Positions 1-11,310 of a DNA stretch of 64,000 nt are shown piece by piece. Origin of the DNA: Ictalurus punctatus (taxonomy: Eukaryota > Chordata > Actinopteri > Siluriformes > Ictaluridae); assembly GCF_001660625.3 (NCBI RefSeq), contig NC_030416.2, positions 11,181,068-11,245,067 on the forward strand. Direction: 5' to 3'. The notes beneath the pieces are model-generated. The model was not told where the DNA came from. It saw only the letters and a program-made list of their open reading frames with translations, and ran no database searches. The stretch's first letter is position 1. Each line of letters begins with the position of its first letter. Both the position numbers and the translations under genes were made by a program.

Positions 1-608
1 CTTCTGAAAAGATTTATAAAGTACTAAACATTTTATAGTCATTTCTAAATGAAACAGGCATTCTGTAGACTGATTTAAAACTGGTCCAATAAGAATTCAT
101 TTCCTATTACATTAATATCCTTGCTACTGAATTTTGCAGAAGGTGTTTGTTGTAGTTACTTGTTGTAGTTTACATCCAAGTGAGATAATCAAAAAACAAA
201 TAATGAATCAATTTGGCTTCATGTAACCAGATATAATAAAATATATTTTGCTCATCATTCATTTCACATTGTTACAGTTATTTAGCTACTTAGGGAAAAT
301 GAGCTTGCTAGAAAACAGAGGTATGTATTTAGAGGGTATATAAGGAACTTAATTAGGAAGCTTTTGGGGGAGGGAGACAAGGCTATACACATACAGTAGT
401 ATAGGAGTTTTCACTTATAATCAGAACCTGAATCAAAAATCACAGCTGGTAAAAAAAAAAAAAAAAAAAAGAGAAAAAAGGGTTTTAATATCTATATGAA
501 TAAGGGAAGTTTCATGTTGTTAAGAATTTCTGCCTCACTGCCTCACAGGTTTTCATGTCATTGATTTCAATTATTGGCTGGTTCATTTCTGTTTTTTTTT
601 TTTAATAG
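1..608 (+). other. Intron of CEACAM-like gene 1 (upstream part outside window)
   Basis: AT-rich sequence before the transmembrane exon of gene 1. It contains a poly-A run near 451-470 and ends in a T-rich tract and an AG acceptor at 607-608. No Ig-like reading frame is visible, so the extracellular exons of gene 1 must lie upstream of the window. Confidence 0.6.
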
Positions 609-738
609 AGAAAGTGACTCCAGGTGGAGATGGAGAGTCACTGTCTGCAGGAGCTATAGCTGGGATTGTTATTGGGGTTTTATTGGGTGTTGCTGGAATT
701 GCTGGTTTGATTTTCTACTTTATGAAAGCAAAAGAAAT
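609..738 (+). CDS. Gene 1 transmembrane exon
   Basis: 130 nt, entering in phase 1 and leaving in phase 2, exactly as the 130-nt transmembrane exon of gene 2. It encodes a short Gly/Asp/Ser linker, about 24 hydrophobic residues and a basic stop-transfer KAKE. Confidence 0.88.
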
Positions 739-2315
739 GTAAGTAAATTATTCCGTTTTTAATGTGGTTGGTATTTCATATATGTAATCTTTAATAGCAG
801 CATTTAAAAAAAACAACAAAAAAAAACAACAGGAGTTATATAGATGTATTTTCTAAAAGTCGCATAGAAACAAGAAGTCTGAATCAAAACAATTTCATCA
901 TTCTTCAGAATTTGAAAGCTATTTTGACAGCTATTTCTCCTTTCCTTAGAAAACCCTTTTTTTTTTCTTTTTCTTTTTTTTTTTAACAGAATAACAAAGG
1001 TCTGGATTATGTATTATATTATGTATTATAACTAACAAGAAAAATTCCGATTCTATGAGAATGAAATACATTTGAAATAAATAAATAAATGCACTCTTAA
1101 AAATGTTTTGACTTGATCTATTTACAATTTATGTCATGTGACTGCTAATATTGTGAAGGAAATACACTGAAATCTGTGTGATCTGTGTGTGTTATCTGGT
1201 CTACATTTTACTGTCATGCAGGCCAAGAACAAACTCCAGAGGAAATAAGCAGAATGGAGGTATGTGTGAAGATCTTCAGTCACTGATAAATATTTGCTGA
1301 GTCTCAAAGACAAGACATGTAGCTGATGGCAAAATATACTGATGGCATTGTTATAATATTGACTCATTGAGGATAATAAAGTATCATACACTTCAATAAT
1401 ATGACACACGCTGTAATTTTATGACACTTCATAAAGTTTCTTAAGGCTATACAGTATTTACAAAATATGGAGCTCATACACCATATTTTATTGCAAGCGA
1501 GTGGTTTTATATATATTCTTTCTTATACAGCAACACAGAATGCAGATGTAAGTCAGTTTATTTTAAATTATATGAATGAATTCATATTAAAAGTAGAGAA
1601 TGAGACTAAAATTTGTCCGTTAGTGTTTCTATTATCTTTAATAAACTCATGATAATAACATGGTCCTTCTTTCATCAGTAAAGCTCAGATCAGGGCAATT
1701 GGGGAATATGAAGAAGCACTTAATTTCCTTAATTATCCACAGAAAATCTATTCTACACTATTGCTTCACTGCAAGAAATTTAATTTATATGCGCTTTGCT
1801 TTTGAAGCTGCTGGGAAATTTAGACTTCCTCCCACAGCATGCAGAAGCCTTAGACTAGTCTGTGTTGTGCTGCTCAAATTCATGAAGTTATATGTACTCG
1901 AATGTTTACTAATAGTCAGCTGATCAGTTATAATGATATTGTTCATAATTTCAAGTACACTTTACTGAATGTATCTCCTGTATATTTATCACTAGCCATT
2001 TTACAGCGTTCTTATTTTAATTATTAGGATTCAAATTATGAAAACATTGACTGTTTCCAAAATAATAAGTCTGGAGTGACTATGAGTGGATCTGACACTC
2101 AGATGCGCACACCTCAACTGGATAATGTAAGCAGTCTATTTAATGTATTTGTATTGCATTATTAATTTAATCCCAGCCTCAGTATTGATGAAATTACCTA
2201 TTAATATACTGATATTTTGTCATTTCAAGTACAGGCTATTAAATTTATTCATTTATTATTGACAATCTAGGGAGCAATATATGTAAACATCATGGAGGAA
2301 TCTGTCCATAGTTAG
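609..2315 (+). CDS. CEACAM-like gene 1, 3' end: transmembrane and cytoplasmic exons (partial)
   Basis: Five exons join cleanly: 609-738, 1222-1259, 1531-1547, 2028-2126 and 2271-2315, each bounded by AG and GT, with stop TAG at 2313-2315. They total 329 nt, which is 2 nt of a split codon plus 109 codons, so the frame holds. The first encodes a Gly/Ser-rich stalk and a transmembrane segment (AIAGIVIGVLLGVAGIAGLI), nearly identical to that of gene 2. The second encodes a basic juxtamembrane stretch (RTNSRGNKQNG). The fourth carries SNYENI, a canonical ITIM (S-x-Y-x-x-I). The last carries AIYVNI, ITIM-like but with Ala at -2. ITIMs recruit SH2 phosphatases such as SHP-1 and SHP-2, so an inhibitory receptor is inferred. 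The ligand-binding exons lie off the window to the left. Confidence 0.82.
1222..1259 (+). CDS. Gene 1 cytoplasmic exon 1
   Basis: 38 nt, phase 2 to phase 1, flanked by CAG and GTATGT. It is paralogous to 35705-35742: both encode TSRGN or NSRGN-type juxtamembrane residues. Confidence 0.8.
1531..1547 (+). CDS. Gene 1 cytoplasmic exon 2 (17-nt microexon)
   Basis: A 17-nt microexon between ATACAG and GTAAGT, phase 1 to phase 0, encoding ATQNAD with the split codon. It sits where gene 2 has a 23-nt exon encoding ATPSEGQH, which supports the call despite its size. Confidence 0.65.
2028..2126 (+). CDS. Gene 1 cytoplasmic exon 3 with ITIM SNYENI
   Basis: 99 nt, phase 0 to phase 0, between TTATTAG and GTAAGC. 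It begins DSNYENIDCF and matches the ITIM consensus. No counterpart was found in gene 2, whose tail uses a different exon here. Confidence 0.78.
2271..2315 (+). CDS. Gene 1 terminal exon
   Basis: 45 nt from an AATCTAG acceptor to TAG, encoding GAIYVNIMEESVHS. The position and the I-Y-x-x-[IV] core resemble the last exon of gene 2 (QIIYSDV), so the two are probably homologous with this ITIM decayed. Confidence 0.72.
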   Translation, partial: GAIYVNIMEESVHS

Positions 2316-4001
2316 GACTCACTCAGCTCTTTGTGGATAATGAGGTAAGCAGCTTTACAATACTTCAATTAATTTAGGACTAGAATTAGTTTAATCAAAG
2401 TAGCTGATTGGAGAAATACAGAAATAAGACTGATATGGATTCAACTCCAGAAAAACACGCAATGAATTATATTTAAGCAATATCAAATGAGCATGAGTAT
2501 GTAGAGCAAGAATGCTGTTATCCTGAATATCAGCACGGCTGTTATTTGGCTGTAGGCCCGAGGTTGCAGGCTGAGAGCTGCAGGTAATTACAGCTGTGCT
2601 GATATTCTCTACAACAGCAAGATTGCGAGTGTGATATAGCTTTTATACAACAGTTCAGTAAACCTGGAATTGATTCCATGCTGGATGGAGCTTTGCTTGT
2701 TAATATGTAATGCTCCGACTGACTGACAGCCCGTAGTACATGTAATAACGGTGTAGTAATGGTACCAAACAAAGACAAGTGGAGTGATACGAACAGTAAA
2801 ATCTTCCAGTGCTGATATATTAAATATCGGCACTCTTGAAATACTGCTTGTCCAGTTGAATTATAGTAGACTAGAACTAACTGTTAAATTTAGTTTAACC
2901 ATATAGGAACACTATGTAGTGTAACATCATATTATTTTCTAAAAAGTGCGGTTAAATATTTGTGTTATTCCTATAATTAATACAGTATTTAATGAAGATA
3001 ATGCTTCCTCTTGTAAGAAGGCTAGAAACATTTGGATCCTGGTGCACTCCTACATGCACAACATTTCAAGAAATCTTGAAATGCTTTTGTTTTCCTGCAA
3101 CCAGTTCTGTGTTGATTTGAGTGTATACATTTAGGGCTATTATCTTATTGAGTGCTCTATGGCCAACTCTTAGCCTCCAAGGCAGAGGAGACCAGGTTTT
3201 GAACTAAATTAAATTGGTACTAAACATAATTCAATATTTTTCATTGTTCACAAAGAATCATTTGGACTCATTTGAAGACAACGCACAGTTCTGTTTGAAG
3301 AGTCAATGATGCTTGGAGATGTAGGTGCTGCATTTTATGAGCTGTTTACATGCAGCCCTTCCAAAGCGCTTAAAACATGGCAACCACAAAACTCAGCTAA
3401 ACTGTACAGTTCTGAAACTGTTCGTCTCAGAGTTCTTCTTTGGCTCCTTCATCATCCTCAGGAGGCAGTATGCTTATGTGTCCTCTTCCTGGCAGTTCCA
3501 GACTTAAATTTTTTTATGTCCCTGATTGCTCGTAATAGTGTTTAATTATTGATGTATTTTTAGATCCGTAAAGCTGTGCAGGTCAACACCCATCTGTATG
3601 TTTACTGTTCAGTGCACTTTGTTCTTCTCTGCTTTGTTGTCAGTGATGTTTATGGTCTTTTCAGAAAAATCCCTTTCCTCCTGCACCAGCATTTAGCACC
3701 TCTAATCTAATCAACGTACATGTGTGTGTTTTGTGAACATGGAGAGGATTTATTTGGATTCTGAATTTTAAAACAGCGAGCCTCTTCAGCTAACTTCATA
3801 TAAATGCAGTAGTTAAGCAGCACTTAGTATACACCACCAATCATATATATGATTGTATTTTATATTTATTTTTAGTCACATAATTATAATTCCGTTTTGA
3901 AAACATTAGCTGCAATGATTATGTGGATATGTTTATGTAAACCCAGTTTAGGAAGAAATACATGATTGTGTGATCAACACACTGCACTTCATCTGTTATA
4001 G
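2316..4001 (+). other. 3' flank of gene 1, paralogous with about 50.7-51.2 kb
   Basis: No other gene is seen. From about 3420 on, the sequence aligns by eye with the segment starting near 50700 (shared blocks TTCTTCAGCTAACTTCATAT, GGTCTTTTCAGAAAA and AACCCAGTTTAGGAA). It is therefore part of the duplicated unit and may be 3' UTR or a long terminal intron. Confidence 0.55.
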
Positions 4002-4076
4002 GGGTTAAAGTTTTCCAGAGGACATACGTCGCCTGCTTTGAGAAGAGGAAGAGGAAGTTATACTGAGAATCATTGA
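4002..4076 (+). CDS. Candidate alternative terminal exon, copy 1
   Basis: After a TTATAG acceptor a phase-0 frame reads GLKFSRGHTSPALRRGRGS and five more codons to TGA. The paralogous copy at 51196 keeps this frame: in the 14 codons from SRG to RGS, four of five substitutions are synonymous (TCG/TCA, CCT/CCC, TTG/CTG, AGA/CGA) and one gives His/Arg. Preceding exons of both genes can end in phase 0, so it could be spliced as an alternative tail. It lies past the stop I chose for gene 1, so its use is inferred. Confidence 0.45.
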   Translation, partial: GLKFSRGHTSPALRRGRGSYTENH

Positions 4077-5500
4077 CTAAACCTGGACTAAAGTACACAG
4101 TTTAGGCCACATGATAGAAAAGAGTATGCAAAGCAATTCCACATTTCTGACTGCCAGCTTTGAAGAAAAGAAAAACATTGACATGGATTTCTGAAATATT
4201 TCTCATATAAATGAATAACGCATTAATAGAAAGTTTAAAGGCTGATCTGTTTTGACCTGCTTTCCATTTTGCTGTTTTTATTTCTTTACTTAATCCAGAA
4301 AACTGGCACTTCATTTCAAGTAACAATTATAGATGTATCAAGTAAAAACATTTATTATCCACGTGTAATTTTGCAATTCGAATCATTACAGTTTCTCTTA
4401 CGCAAAGACTGGAAGAGTTTCTGTCATAAAAACACTCATAAAAGGCAACTACATGCAAATAATGCTCAGCAATTCAATAATCAATCATTAACTTTCTCTA
4501 TATTTATTTCTACTTATTAAGTTGCGTCTTTTAAATTAATATATAGCAGACTGGAAGTGGAAAGTTTCATTTTTTCCCTCCTAAATAACTAGCTAGCCAA
4601 TCTTGAGGTATGTGCACACAGGACTAAATAATCAAGGTTTAGACAAATATTACATGATAAATTAAAACGATGTCAACAAAAATAAAATGAACATGTATTT
4701 TAGTAAACCTTTTGTACATTAAAAGTTGATTAAACTTCTTGCATGAAACCATTCTTATGGAAACCTGCTGGAAGGAAATGTCCACGAGCAACAATAGAAG
4801 CTGTGATCCTTCTACACAAGAAAACCTGAGGGTGACATCAGTGACTCCACTCCTTTCAGTGTGAATGCAGGGTAAATCACAGCACCTACTAAGGGGCACA
4901 AAGTACTCTAAATGACAGAAATATATTACATGTTTACTAAATAAAACAGGAAACACAAACTAGTCTAACTAAAGTTATTTCAGTGACTAGAAAGACCTCA
5001 CTGGTTAGCCAATTAATTACTAACCAAAGCTTATTCTCAGAGAACTACATTTGGTGCCATAGACAAGCATCACCAATTTATTTAGTGTGATTTAGTGTTC
5101 ATGTTCACAATACAGCATGACTCATCACTGTCCTCACACCATCCTTCACATGCCTACAAACATACATACAGCAAGAGAATTTTCATTCATACAGCAGTGC
5201 GTGTTTATCTTTGGGGATTTTTCTGAACATACTATGCTTTGTGAAATGTTTTTTGTGTTCTTCTGTAGACAGAAGAATAGATAAAAAAAAAAATTAATGG
5301 TGTGTTAAAGCTGGATTTAAATTTCAGATCTTAAATTGGTTTGTGGCATTGATATACTGTACATTGTCTCATGATATTGGAGTGATTATACAGAGACTTG
5401 TTTGATGTGTTATCATAAACTTTGCAGTGCTGAAATCACATCTTTAAATGTTATTCCATAGCCAGGATTTTTTCTCCCTGAAGTCTGTTGACCTGCTGTC
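4077..5500. other. Spacer with no recognised gene
   Basis: AT-rich. The first 150 bases still match the flank of the second copy near 51290-51360. The rest shows no coding frame, RNA gene or repeat that I can name. Confidence 0.5.
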
Positions 5501-5519
5501 TCATCTGCTTACTCTGCTC

Positions 5520-5658
5520 ACTTACCCAGGTTTGCGTTATACTGTAACTAATCGTCACTATTCGGTTCATTTTTGGTCACATTGGGTGATTAATCAGCAC
5601 AGATCTTTCTGTAGAGACGCTTATTGAGAAGCAATGGTGGAGCTCTGGATCTCTCCTG
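5520..5658 (+). promoter_or_regulatory. 5' flank of the dead Ig unit, shared with genes 2 and 3
   Basis: Matches the sequence just upstream of genes 2 and 3, including the palindrome TGATTAATCA at 5587-5596, exactly 72 bases before the ATG as in both other copies. It probably carries the 5' UTR and core promoter. No TATA box is evident. Confidence 0.45.
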
Positions 5659-5707
5659 ATGGATTTACACGCTGTGTGCTGGACTCTGCTTCTGCTGTCA
5701 TGTACAG
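5659..5707 (+). pseudogene. Dead signal-peptide exon of an Ig-like unit
   Basis: Encodes MDLHAVCWTLLLLSCT, one residue different from genes 2 and 3. The splice donor is broken: the intron starts ATGAGT where GTGAGT would be expected, a change at the invariant +1 G. A TC microsatellite follows. Its N-domain exon lies about 4 kb away, compared with about 370 bases in the other units, because repeats have been inserted. Confidence 0.8.
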
Positions 5708-5710
5708 ATG

Positions 5711-5712
<2 letters not shown>

Positions 5713-5756
<44 letters not shown>
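5713..5756. repeat. (TC)n microsatellite
   Basis: Uninterrupted TC dinucleotides in intron 1 of the dead unit. Genes 2 and 3 also have (TC)n tracts in intron 1, so the repeat predates the duplications. Confidence 0.95.
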
Positions 5757-5757
<1 letters not shown>

Positions 5758-6099
5758 ACATGTGTTTATATGCATATAGTATAGGGTTAGGGCTAGTCTG
5801 GTAATTGAAATTTGGTATTTATTTTCTGGTCTGATAAATGAAAGTCAGAATCTATGTTACTATAAGCCCTTGCAGTGGAAGTGTCTGATAAAAATAGGAT
5901 GACTTAATTTATGTGCCATCATACAATGGGGTGTGGCCAGCATAAAACAGGAAGTTGACTCCAATCTTAGGAAAAATGACATGATTTGGCTGTGTGTGTG
6001 TGTGTGTGTGTGCTTTTTTTCTATAAGGTTACAAAAATGTTCTACACTGGGTCACAGGGAGCCTGGAGCCTACCCAGGGGACTTGGGGCATGAGTGTCA

Positions 6100-6375
6100 T
6101 ATCACATCAATTCCGTGACTACATTTCTCATCCTGCACTGCGGCCTATGAACATGGCTGCCATGGACTACACTTCCCACACACATGTTCACCTTCTCCGG
6201 AATTCTAATCACACACACCTGTTGCCAGTCTCACACTTACTCGCTCCACACTATATAAGAGACTTTTTGAACACCATGACTTTGTGAAGTATTGAGTGTT
6301 CTCACCTCACCAAGCATTTGTATACGTTTCCTTGTTTTGTTTTATGTTCATTGATCTTGCTTCTTGTCCCTCTGT
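6100..6375 (+). mobile_element. Ty3/gypsy-type LTR fragment, 5' part
   Basis: The sequence has features seen in fish gypsy LTRs: GACTACACTTCCCACA blocks, a TATA box (CACTATATAAGAG near 6249-6261) and a T-rich stretch after it. It stops near 6375, where an inverted partial copy begins. The family is recognised by eye only. Confidence 0.55.
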
Positions 6376-6391
6376 CACATATTAAACGTTA

Positions 6392-6575
6392 TGAAGGTGA
6401 GGATGGATGCAAGTGCAGATAAGAGCTTTTAATAAAGAGAGGCACACAGACAAATCCAAATCATGAGACTAGCATATTCAAGAAACAGGCAATAGACCAG
6501 ACGATCTGTAAACAGGCATAAACTAGGCAAGGTAAGAATCGTCAATGAGGAACAAGAAGCAAGATCAAGACCTGA
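6392..6575 (-). mobile_element. Gypsy-type LTR fragment in inverted orientation
   Basis: On the minus strand this reads as an LTR end with TTTATTAAAAGCTCTTAT, matching the LTR at 34056-34540 (AATAAAAGCTCTTAA) and the one near 56277. The segment 6548-6572 is the inverse of 6349-6373 (TTGATCTTGCTTCTTG), so it folds back on the plus-strand LTR piece. Confidence 0.6.
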
Positions 6576-6699
6576 TGTGCACCAAATGTTACCATTTTTA
6601 AATACAAATTTTATAAAAATATTTATTACTGTTTGCTGTTAAGTCTTCTATACCTCTATACTGTAATGTACAAAATCCCACTATACCAGTATTGTGACC

Positions 6700-6895
6700 C
6701 AGGAAAGGATGTATTAGTTTTTGAGTCTGGTTTTGTTAAGGTTTCTTCCTGAGATAATCACAGGGAGTTATTACTTGCCATTGTCCCTTCTGGCTTGATC
6801 TTTAGGAATCTAAATCTATATCCATATATAAGCTGATTTGTGACAAAGGCTGTTGTTAAAAAACACTATACAAAAAAAAAATTAAAATGAATTGT
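6700..6895 (+). mobile_element. Decayed L2-type LINE 3' end
   Basis: Resembles the 3' tail of the LINE at 14220-14458: AAGGTTTCTTCCTGA, CAGGGAGTTATTACTTGCC, then AACACTATACAAA and a TTAAAATGAATTG end. It is degenerate and lacks coding sequence. Confidence 0.6.
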
Positions 6896-6899
6896 AACT

Positions 6900-8600
6900 T
6901 GTTGCTGACTGCCCTGCTACTTCTTTAAGCAAGCTTCAGCTTCTTCAGAATACAGCAATGAACAACTTTACTAGGAGAAGAAAGCCAGAACACATTTCCC
7001 TGGTTTTAGCTACACTGGCTGCTTATTAAGTTTTGCATTGACTAGAAAGTGGTGTTTTTAGCAAAGATTTAGCTTCAGTATACTTCATAAGTAGTGCTTG
7101 ATAAATCATTTTTATATAATTTTGAACTAAAAATGACATGATTATTAGGGGGCCAAGCACTGAAGGTGTTATCTAAGGAACACCAGATTTGGGCCAAGTT
7201 CTGCCAACACTCTAGCACCACCATTGTTTATTGCCATAAACTTCTAACAATATGTCCAAAATTAAAAGCCAGGCATCCTTGGATTTGGATACAAGAAATA
7301 CAGGTAAGCATTGGAATAGGTATAGAAATTTTGGTAATACGTTCATTTTAATTGCTTCAATTCTCAAACTAAAACTAAAAAAGGGAATTAAGTTCCATCT
7401 GGTTAAATCTTCTTTGATTTAATTAGTGGTCCGAAATTCTTTCTATGTATTTTTTCTGTCTTTTGTCAAATGGACACCTAAGTATGTAAATGATTCTGTA
7501 TGCCATTTTAACGAGTATGTATTTTTAATATTTCAGGGGGCTATAATTATATGGAATTATTTCTGTTTTTTCAATATTTAATTGATATCCAGAGAGCGGA
7601 ACAGAACTCTGAAATTAAGTGTCAGTCCTGATTCAGGATTGTACAGCTGAGTGGTGCAGCTCTCCTACACTGCACCCAGATGATGCCCCCTGACTAGATA
7701 ACATGCTGTCTTGATTGTTTTATATTCTTTGTCACACTGTTCTTCTGTTTCTGTTTGCCTATTTTACAGATATGACTTGATATCTGTTCAGTGTTACTTC
7801 AAATAAATGTGTTTAAATAGCATTTATGTTTCTGTGTTGTGTTATATTTTTATGCTAGTAAGTGGTGTTAAAAATTGGTCCAACCATCACTGAGCCGGTG
7901 TGTTATGATGTGGCATATTGTGGGCCAGGAGTGGTGGTCTGCTCAGGGCCAGAAAGTCCAGGGCCATTTTTTGGTCCCAGTTCACCCCTGATTATTGCAG
8001 TTAATGCTAAATAATGTATGCTAAAAATTTAAATATTGATGTTAAAACACTGAAATGAGGGCCGCATTCCTACATTTTGCCTTGGGCCCCCAAATCACTA
8101 AATCTGCCCCTGATTTAAATTAATGTGTTTACAGTATACAGTATAAATATAGCGTAGCAGTAGAATGCAATAATACACCAGCAATTGGGTTTTGCAACCC
8201 AGCTCAATTTAGTGTCTTTTAAATGAGTGGGATTTTTTCACTGTAGAAAGTTCCTCAAGGTAACATTGAATGAATTCCATCTCCTCCTTTCTTGCCAATG
8301 GAAACTTTTGTTCTTTTCTTAGATTAAAAGTGTTACTGTTTAAAAATGGGTTTAAAGTGAACACAGAAGTTGACACACTGGGGAAAAAAAAGCTCATTGA
8401 ATTTACTTAATTCAAATTCATACATCTCCCCTTCACCCCCACTATTGTCACCTCTCAGAAGCGCTTCTCTTTGAGTAAAATGACTGCAAATACATACAAA
8501 TTACTTGACCTGAATAGAATGTATATGACTCTCCAAGTTGTATACTTCTGTTCCTCCCCTTCAATTTGATGGGCCAAAAGATGATGAGATTACTTATAGA
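6900..8600. other. Spacer with no recognised gene
   Basis: AT-rich sequence inside the stretched intron of the dead unit. No reading frame beyond chance length and no RNA gene were seen. Confidence 0.45.
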
Positions 8601-8610
8601 TTAAATAAGT

Positions 8611-8722
8611 GCTTATTAATTGCCCAGTACATTTGCCTGTGAATCCAAAGCTACTCAAGTTACAGTAAGTGAGCACTTTACACCCTGGATTGCTGAATTA
8701 AACAAACTGCTTTCCTTTTCTA
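8611..8722. repeat. Local duplication, copy 1
   Basis: Shares CCCAGTACATTTGC and GTGAATCCAAAGCTACTCA, then a CAGTAAGTGAGCA block, with 9291-9417. The two copies are about 680 bases apart in the same orientation. Confidence 0.75.
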
Positions 8723-9290
8723 AAAAAAAATTGTCATTGTAAAATAATGTTACAAAGCATTCTTTTATTTTTTGTTCTACAGTTAAATAAAAGTTAAACT
8801 GGAAATTTAAATGGTAGGCTATACAACTACATCTATTTCTGGACATTGCTTGATATTGCTTGACACTAAATATTCTACACAACAAATAAAAATCACAAAC
8901 ATGACACTTGTGAGTAAACAATGTTTATATTAAATTTAAAAAATTATAATATAGTTGCCTTGAATATCTCTGCAGTTCATCAGAAATATTAAATGGGACA
9001 TCCATCGACTGAAAGCACGCTGTCAGAGTTTAAATTTAAAGTAGCATTTTTGTATCTATTGACTTCTGTTTCTAAGTAAATAAGCATTATGTCATCAAAT
9101 CACAAGTCTATTTTGATTTAATGGTCAGAAGCTGTACTAAATGATAAATAACCTAAAATCACAAACATGACACATGTAAATAAAGTTTTTAATTTTATAT
9201 ATGCAAATTATTAGATCATTAAAACAGAAAGACAGCTAAACAGTGAAAGCAATGTAATTCGTGTTGGAATTATACGAATGAATAACAATT

Positions 9291-9417
9291 GCTTATTAAA
9301 CGCCCAGTACATTTGCATGTGAATCCAAAGCTACTCATAACTCAAGCTACAGTAAGTGAGCATATGCATTTTACTACCTGGATTGACCAATTAAAGAAAC
9401 TGCATTCCTTTTCTAAA
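9291..9417. repeat. Local duplication, copy 2
   Basis: Second copy of the block at 8611-8722, with small insertions. Its flanks also share an AATCACAAACATGACAC motif (near 8890 and 9160), so the rearrangement is more than a single tandem step. Confidence 0.75.
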
Positions 9418-9694
9418 TAAAAGTTTTTTTTTTTTTTTTAAGTTATTGGTACTTTCATTAACTTAAAAAAAAGAATTCCTGGTCACAATTGTAACTGGTG
9501 GGACAGTGAAAATGGGTCAGTAAGAAATTATCAGTTGCTCAGTAGGACTCGTTATCTTTTTCTTGATCACACATTTGTGGGGGAAAACAAATGCTATGTT
9601 TTTGGTGTTTTATGTATTAGAACGATGCATAAGCTTTTTCTGGTTTATATTACATTTTTATCTGGTGGTTTTACATATCTGTTTCTTTACACAG

Positions 9695-10004
9695 GAGTAT
9701 GTTTTGGCCAAGAAGTGTTATTACCTGATTGAATATATAAAGCAATTGGGGAGAATGTGGCGATTAACCCAATCTGTATTCTAGATCCCCTACATACCTC
9801 TATTAGATGGATGTTTAATACAAGTACCATTCTTTCTGAAAATCCTAGTGGAATTATAATACATACACCATACAAAGACAGAGTCAGTCTAGACACTACC
9901 ATTTATGCTCTAGAGCCCAGGAGCCTGACTGGGAGAATGATTCAATCTGACTGTAGACACTGCTACAAATACTTTTACAAATGTCACCTCACTGCAGGTG
10001 TTTG
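9695..10004 (+). pseudogene. Dead N-domain (IgV-like) exon
   Basis: Aligns end to end with the 318-nt N-domain exons at 17046-17363 and 58734-59051, keeping the ACACAG acceptor and GTGAGT donor. It is 310 nt long. A TGA follows LLPD where the others read LLPER, and a net 8-base loss near 9930 removes the DTGLY region and shifts the frame. No Ig exons follow; the next 6 kb is LINE and other repeats. Confidence 0.9.
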
Positions 10005-10435
10005 GTGAGTAAACAAAACTGTCATATTAAGATGTGCTTTATAGTACTTATTTTGTAAATAAAAGGTTTTTTTTTTTTTTTTTACTGTATATAGTTTCAT
10101 AAGTTTTTATTTAAAAAAATGTGTATCCGGTTTAAAAACCAAAAGTTAATGAAATTCATAATAACCAGATTCCCATTTATATTATTATTTACATTTTTTC
10201 AGAAATACATAGTTTTTTTACTACCATACATGGAGATAATGTCCCACTTTATTATTTAATTTGGAAATTAAATGATAGCATATTTTATTCATTTCTTCAA
10301 CCTACTGTAAAAAAAAAAAGGGTTTTGAAAAATATAAAGTTAAAATATGCTGTTTTAAAATTTTGTATTATTATTTTTTTAATACTTATAAGAAGACATA
10401 TATGGTTGTGTCTGGTTGTGTCTGTAGATAAAGCA

Positions 10436-11310
10436 TTAATCGTCTGAGAGTTTAATATTCATTTTGATAACCTGGAAGACCCTCTAAGATTAGTGGTTGT
10501 GTCCATCTTAGATTCAGTAGGGATTAATCAGAACGTAATCAGAACGTAACTCATAATGGTGGTCACACTCTTGACCTCATACTAACATACGGACTAAAAT
10601 ATTATCATTTTTCCGCAGTCTGAAGTTGTCTCAGACCATTATCTTATCTCGTTCATAATACGTATTGATCATAATATTTCCACCTCGCCTCGCTACCACG
10701 TAAAACGTACCTACACATCAGCTACTGCACGGAGCTTCATAAATAACCTCGCAGAAACATCAATTAGATTTGGATCACCGTCAGATCACATAGAACTCGA
10801 TCAGGTGACTGAAAGCTTGGAGTCAACACTCTACACGCTAGATAGAGTGGCTCCACTCAAAAGGAAAATAATTAGAGTAAAAAAATTAGCACCCTGGTAT
10901 AACGATCAAACGCGAACCTTAAAACAGACAACTCGACAATTAGAACGTAAATGGCGTCAAACCAAACTGGTGATATTTCAAACAGCATGGAAGGAGAGTC
11001 TACTGAAATATAGGAAATCTCTTGGCGATGCTAGAAAAATCTATTTCTCCACCTTAATAGGAGACAACAAAAACAATTCTAGATTCCTTTTCAACACTGT
11101 AGCAAAATTAACTAGGAATAAAAAGACTACAGAGAGACACTCAATCATTACATAGCAGTGAAGATTTCATGAAATTTTTCATTGATAAGGTTGAAAATAT
11201 TAGACGTGAAATACAGGCCATTAAATTAAAACCGGACAGTACCCATTACATGACAATGTAGCAATATCAGATCAATGTTTAGAGTGTTTTGCTCCGCTTA
11301 GAGAGACTAG
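10436..11310 (+). mobile_element. L2-type LINE, 5' part (endonuclease C-terminus and linker), truncated
   Basis: The 5' end of the element is missing. Near 10620-10650 the frame reads SDHYLISF, typical of the C-terminus of the apurinic-like endonuclease. An open stretch from 10805 to 11155 then covers the basic region before the reverse transcriptase (LAPWYNDQTRTLKQTTRQLE). Frameshifts and stops occur around 10560 and 11155. The element continues at 12462 after an LTR insertion. Confidence 0.85.

Noticed and set aside
4639..4956. 105-codon minus-strand frame
   Set aside because: No recognisable domain and no counterpart in the paralogous flank.
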